A DNA stretch of 5,923 nucleotides from Candidatus Brocadiales bacterium (lineage in GTDB: Bacteria; Planctomycetota; Brocadiia; Brocadiales; Bathyanammoxibiaceae): contig JAUQZZ010000121.1 in NCBI GenBank assembly GCA_030586765.1, forward strand, positions 1 to 5,923, written 5' to 3'. Positions 4,310-5,923 of this stretch are shown here, piece after piece. Under the pieces are notes generated by a model, which did no database searches, was not told the origin of the DNA, and saw nothing but the letters and a program-made list of their open reading frames with translations. Within the stretch, counting starts at the first letter, position 1. Each line of letters starts with the position of its first letter. Made by a program: the position numbers and the translations under genes.

Positions 4310-5287
4310 TCAAGCCCTGGGGTGGGCACTCCTGTAGACCTGTCTAAGGCGCTCAGTACTCACGTGGGTATAGACCTGTGTGGAAGAGAGGTAGGCGTGT
4401 CCTAGCATCTCCTGTACAGCCCTGAGGTCTGCCCCCTTATCCAGGAGATGGGTGGCGAAGCTGTGCCGCAGGGTATGAGGTGACCCGCCTGAGGCGGACA
4501 GGTTCAATCCTGAGAGCCTCATATATTTCTCCAGGATGCGGGCCACACTACGGGTGGTAAGGCGGTCACCTCTTTTGTTCAAGAACAGGGCGGGATTATG
4601 CTGCGCCTTTCGATTCGCTGCGCATCTTGGCCCTGAGGCTTTGACGGTGAGCTCAGCCGAACCGCTTACTGCCGAAGGGCTCGCTACCTGCCTGGCAGCA
4701 ATATAGCCCCTTATGGCCTCCAGGGCGTAGCTTCCTATGGGCACGATACGCTCCTTCTTACCCTTTCCCCCGACCTTTACCACCTCGCTGAGCATATCCA
4801 CATCCGAGACATCTAGCCCCACCAGTTCACTAACCCTGATACCTGTACTGTAAAGGGTCTCCAGGATGGCCTTGTCCCTTTTGCTCTGGTCCGCCTTAGA
4901 CGGATTGGGTATAACAGCGTTTAGAAGGGATTCTACCTCCTCGATACCTAGGAACCTCGGCAGCCTTCCCTCTCTCTTGGGAGAGCGGAGGATACGGGCC
5001 GGGTTATGCTCCATAACTCCTTTATTGCATAAATACTTATAAAAAGAGCGAAGGGCTGCCACCTTCCTTGCCAGGGTAGTACCCTTGTAGCCCTTACCCC
5101 TTAGTTGGACGAGAAATTTTCGCAGTAATAACGGGGTTATCTTATGTGGGTCAGTACAGCCCTCTTCTTCCAGGAAGTGCAGGTGCTGTTTGAGGTCCTG
5201 CTGGTAGGCCCTAAGGGTATGAGGGGAGGAGTTAGCCCCGTGCTCTAATCTCTGGAGGAATTCTTCTACAAAGGCCTTCAAGGGCAA
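4310..5287 (-). CDS. xerD: Site-specific tyrosine recombinase, XerC/XerD family
   Basis: 325 residues. Xer recombinases resolve chromosome dimers at dif sites near division. An N-terminal SAM-like core-binding domain (about 1-105, with SPHTLRAYQQDL and TLARKVAALRSFYKYL) precedes the catalytic domain. Catalytic residues are all visible: Arg151 (STGIRVSEL), Lys175 (GGKGKKER), His271 and Arg274 (SPHTLRHSFATHLL), His297 (LGHAYLSS) and Tyr306 (TQVYTHV). The end TERLRQVYRSAHPRA resembles E. coli XerD, hence the symbol; XerC is possible. Two oddities are an extra low-complexity stretch (about 201-229) and a small SASGG insert before SPHTLRH, both encoded by palindrome-rich DNA and both outside catalytic motifs. 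The start is TTG at 5287, or TTG at 5281 with GGG 8 nt upstream; no ATG or GTG is in frame before the upstream stop. Its own promoter is at 5327-5355. No dif-like site was recognised. Confidence 0.93.
   Translation of the reverse strand: MPLKAFVEEFLQRLEHGANSSPHTLRAYQQDLKQHLHFLEEEGCTDPHKITPLLLRKFLVQLRGKGYKGTTLARKVAALRSFYKYLCNKGVMEHNPARILRSPKREGRLPRFLGIEEVESLLNAVIPNPSKADQSKRDKAILETLYSTGIRVSELVGLDVSDVDMLSEVVKVGGKGKKERIVPIGSYALEAIRGYIAARQVASPSAVSGSAELTVKASGPRCAANRKAQHNPALFLNKRGDRLTTRSVARILEKYMRLSGLNLSASGGSPHTLRHSFATHLLDKGADLRAVQEMLGHAYLSSTQVYTHVSTERLRQVYRSAHPRA
4485..4497. repeat. Small palindrome within xer coding sequence
   Basis: CCGCC-TGA-GGCGG is a perfect 5-bp inverted repeat. On the coding strand it gives the residues SASGG between LNL and SPHTLRH, where relatives usually pass straight into the catalytic HxLR motif. 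It is compatible with a small in-frame palindromic insertion. Confidence 0.45.
4601..4687. repeat. Putative repeat-derived in-frame insertion within xer
   Basis: This stretch encodes about 29 residues (from VASPSAVSG to RKAQH) between the YIAARQ helix and ALFLNKRG, which E. coli XerD bridges with about 13 residues. The DNA is palindrome-rich: TGAGCTCA (4649-4656), CTGAG/CTCAG (4633-4637, 4652-4656), GCCGAA twice (4656-4661, 4671-4676) and CTGCGC twice (4601-4606, 4618-4623). It recalls common intergenic repeats with GAGCTCAGCCGAAC, from memory. Confidence 0.5.
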
Positions 5288-5326
5288 AACCCATATCTGG
5301 ATTCTGCCACCCCTTTTATCACGGCA

Positions 5327-5355
5327 ATCTTAGCAAAGCCTCTCACAAATATCAA
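5327..5355 (-). promoter_or_regulatory. Sigma70-type promoter for xer
   Basis: The minus strand has TTGATA (5355-5350), a 17-bp spacer and TAAGAT (5332-5327) with a TG one base upstream (extended -10). The start would fall near 5320, about 33 nt before TTG 5287. Its -35 lies 14 bp from the -35 of the pabB promoter, back to back. Confidence 0.6.
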
Positions 5356-5369
5356 GGAAATCGTTTACC

Positions 5370-5398
5370 TTGACAATGGGGCCTGGTCTCTATAAAAT
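5370..5398 (+). promoter_or_regulatory. Sigma70-type promoter for the pabB-like gene
   Basis: A perfect TTGACA (5370-5375) is followed by TAAAAT (5393-5398) at 17 bp, or by TATAAA (5391-5396) at 15 bp; each -10 matches five of six consensus positions. Predicted initiation near 5405 gives a leader of about 45 nt. Confidence 0.7.
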
Positions 5399-5399
5399 C

Positions 5400-5442
5400 G
5401 GGGCCACTTTCGCCCCCAAGGGAAAGAAGAGCCACCTTCTTT
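5400..5442 (+). promoter_or_regulatory. Two small stem-loops in the pabB leader region
   Basis: GGGGC/GCCCC (5400-5404, 5412-5416; 7-nt loop) overlaps the predicted transcription start. AAAGAAG/CTTCTTT (5423-5429, 5436-5442; 6-nt loop) ends 7 nt before the ATG and contains the only purine-rich stretch that could serve as a ribosome binding site. Fold-dependent translation is possible but unproven. Confidence 0.35.
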
Positions 5443-5449
5443 AACCGTA

Positions 5450-5923
5450 ATGATGCAGACCACGACCAGCACAACCTTTGTCCCTGGAAAGGTAGAGGTA
5501 AGGGAAATAAAAAACCCTATCTCACCCCTGGCCCTCTTTCGGTCTATAGGTTCTCTCCCAAACAGCTTCTTCCTGGACAGCGCCCTCCTCAGAAAGGGGC
5601 TTTCTAGATATTCCTTCCTGGGCTGGGAACCATTCTTAGTAATAAAGACAAAGGGTAACGAAATAACCCTCCGTGACTCCAGCGGTGTGGTGCAAAAACA
5701 AGGTAATCCATTTGAAGAGCTTCGTCATCTCTTAAAGGCCTTTCAGGTAGAGGAAAGGGATACAGGAATACCCTTTATCGGCGGTGCTGTGGGCTATCTC
5801 GCCTACGACCTCTGCCACTTCATTGAACATCTCCCTTCCAGCACCCTGGATGATATAGAATTCCCAGAGATGTACTTCGGATTTTATGACAGCGTAGTTG
5901 CCTATGACCATGGAGAGAAAAGG
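5450..5923 (+). CDS. pabB: Aminodeoxychorismate/anthranilate synthase component I, N-terminal part (3' end beyond window)
   Basis: 158 codons are open to the right edge. The protein belongs to the chorismate-utilising synthase component I family (PabB/TrpE), which makes 4-amino-4-deoxychorismate for folate or anthranilate for tryptophan, with ammonia from a glutaminase subunit. Seen are LPNSFFLDSALL (about 38-49), RYSFLGWEPFLVIK (about 56-69), NPFEELRHLL, and GGAVGYLAYDLCHFIE followed by FPEMYFGFYDSVVAYDH near the cut. This is the N-terminal domain only; the catalytic chorismate-binding domain is off the window. The FLDSA/RYSFLG style and short N-terminus favour PabB, but TrpE cannot be excluded. 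The start is ATG 5450, with ATG 5453 next to it; no strong ribosome binding site is close, the purine-rich stretch being held in a hairpin. A good promoter lies upstream. Confidence 0.85.
   Translation, partial: MMQTTTSTTFVPGKVEVREIKNPISPLALFRSIGSLPNSFFLDSALLRKGLSRYSFLGWEPFLVIKTKGNEITLRDSSGVVQKQGNPFEELRHLLKAFQVEERDTGIPFIGGAVGYLAYDLCHFIEHLPSSTLDDIEFPEMYFGFYDSVVAYDHGEKR

Noticed and set aside
4214..4405. Small plus-strand frame starting in the G/C-tract repeat
   Set aside because: It starts inside the palindromic repeat and runs antisense into the end of xer; similar frames often arise from this repeat type.
4310..5287. Xer gene as an integrase marking a mobile element
   Set aside because: Its C-terminus is XerD-like, neighbours are housekeeping genes, and no attachment repeats, tRNA or cargo genes are visible.

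Overview
The window is ordinary bacterial chromosome carrying housekeeping and cofactor genes. Seven protein genes are supported: proA (3' end cut off at the left edge), a divIC/ftsB-like gene and eno, all on the minus strand; cobS and cobU on the plus strand; an XerC/XerD-type tyrosine recombinase on the minus strand; and the 5' part of a pabB/trpE-type gene on the plus strand, cut off at the right edge. The sequence does not fix the phylum. ATA (Ile) and AGG (Arg) codons are frequent, GC content is moderate, and four genes start with GTG or TTG (eno and xer with TTG, the divIC/ftsB-like gene and cobU with GTG). Spacers are rich in REP-like palindromes. Together these suggest a non-model bacterium, perhaps a deep-branching or metagenome-derived lineage, but that is inference.

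Left block (1-2480, minus strand): eno, the divIC/ftsB-like gene and proA form an overlapping cluster in transcription order. The eno end overlaps the divIC start by 19 bp, and the divIC end overlaps the proA start by 41 bp. A good sigma70-type promoter (TTGACA, 17 bp, extended TATTCA) lies upstream of eno, inside the region that a long cobS reading frame would also claim.

Middle block (2445-4099, plus strand): cobS and cobU encode two steps of the nucleotide loop assembly branch of cobamide synthesis. CobU activates adenosylcobinamide to adenosylcobinamide-GDP, and CobS joins that to alpha-ribazole (phosphate). No B12 riboswitch was recognised upstream.

Right block (4310-5923): a recombinase gene and a chorismate-utilising synthase gene diverge from a 162-bp region with two well-formed back-to-back promoters.

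The most striking non-coding signal is palindromic repeats in every larger spacer. Two elements, at 2355-2411 and 3472-3523, have different sequences but the same plan: a 6-bp outer stem enclosing two 7-bp hairpins, each element being a head-to-head pair of REP-like units. Within each pair, the two units differ in the stem by compensatory changes at the same two base pairs (fifth and sixth). A third head-to-head pair, rich in G/C tracts, sits between the convergent cobU and xer genes. The xer gene seems to have absorbed two palindromic inserts in frame, and cobS has a loop insertion made of a degenerate 12-bp tandem repeat.
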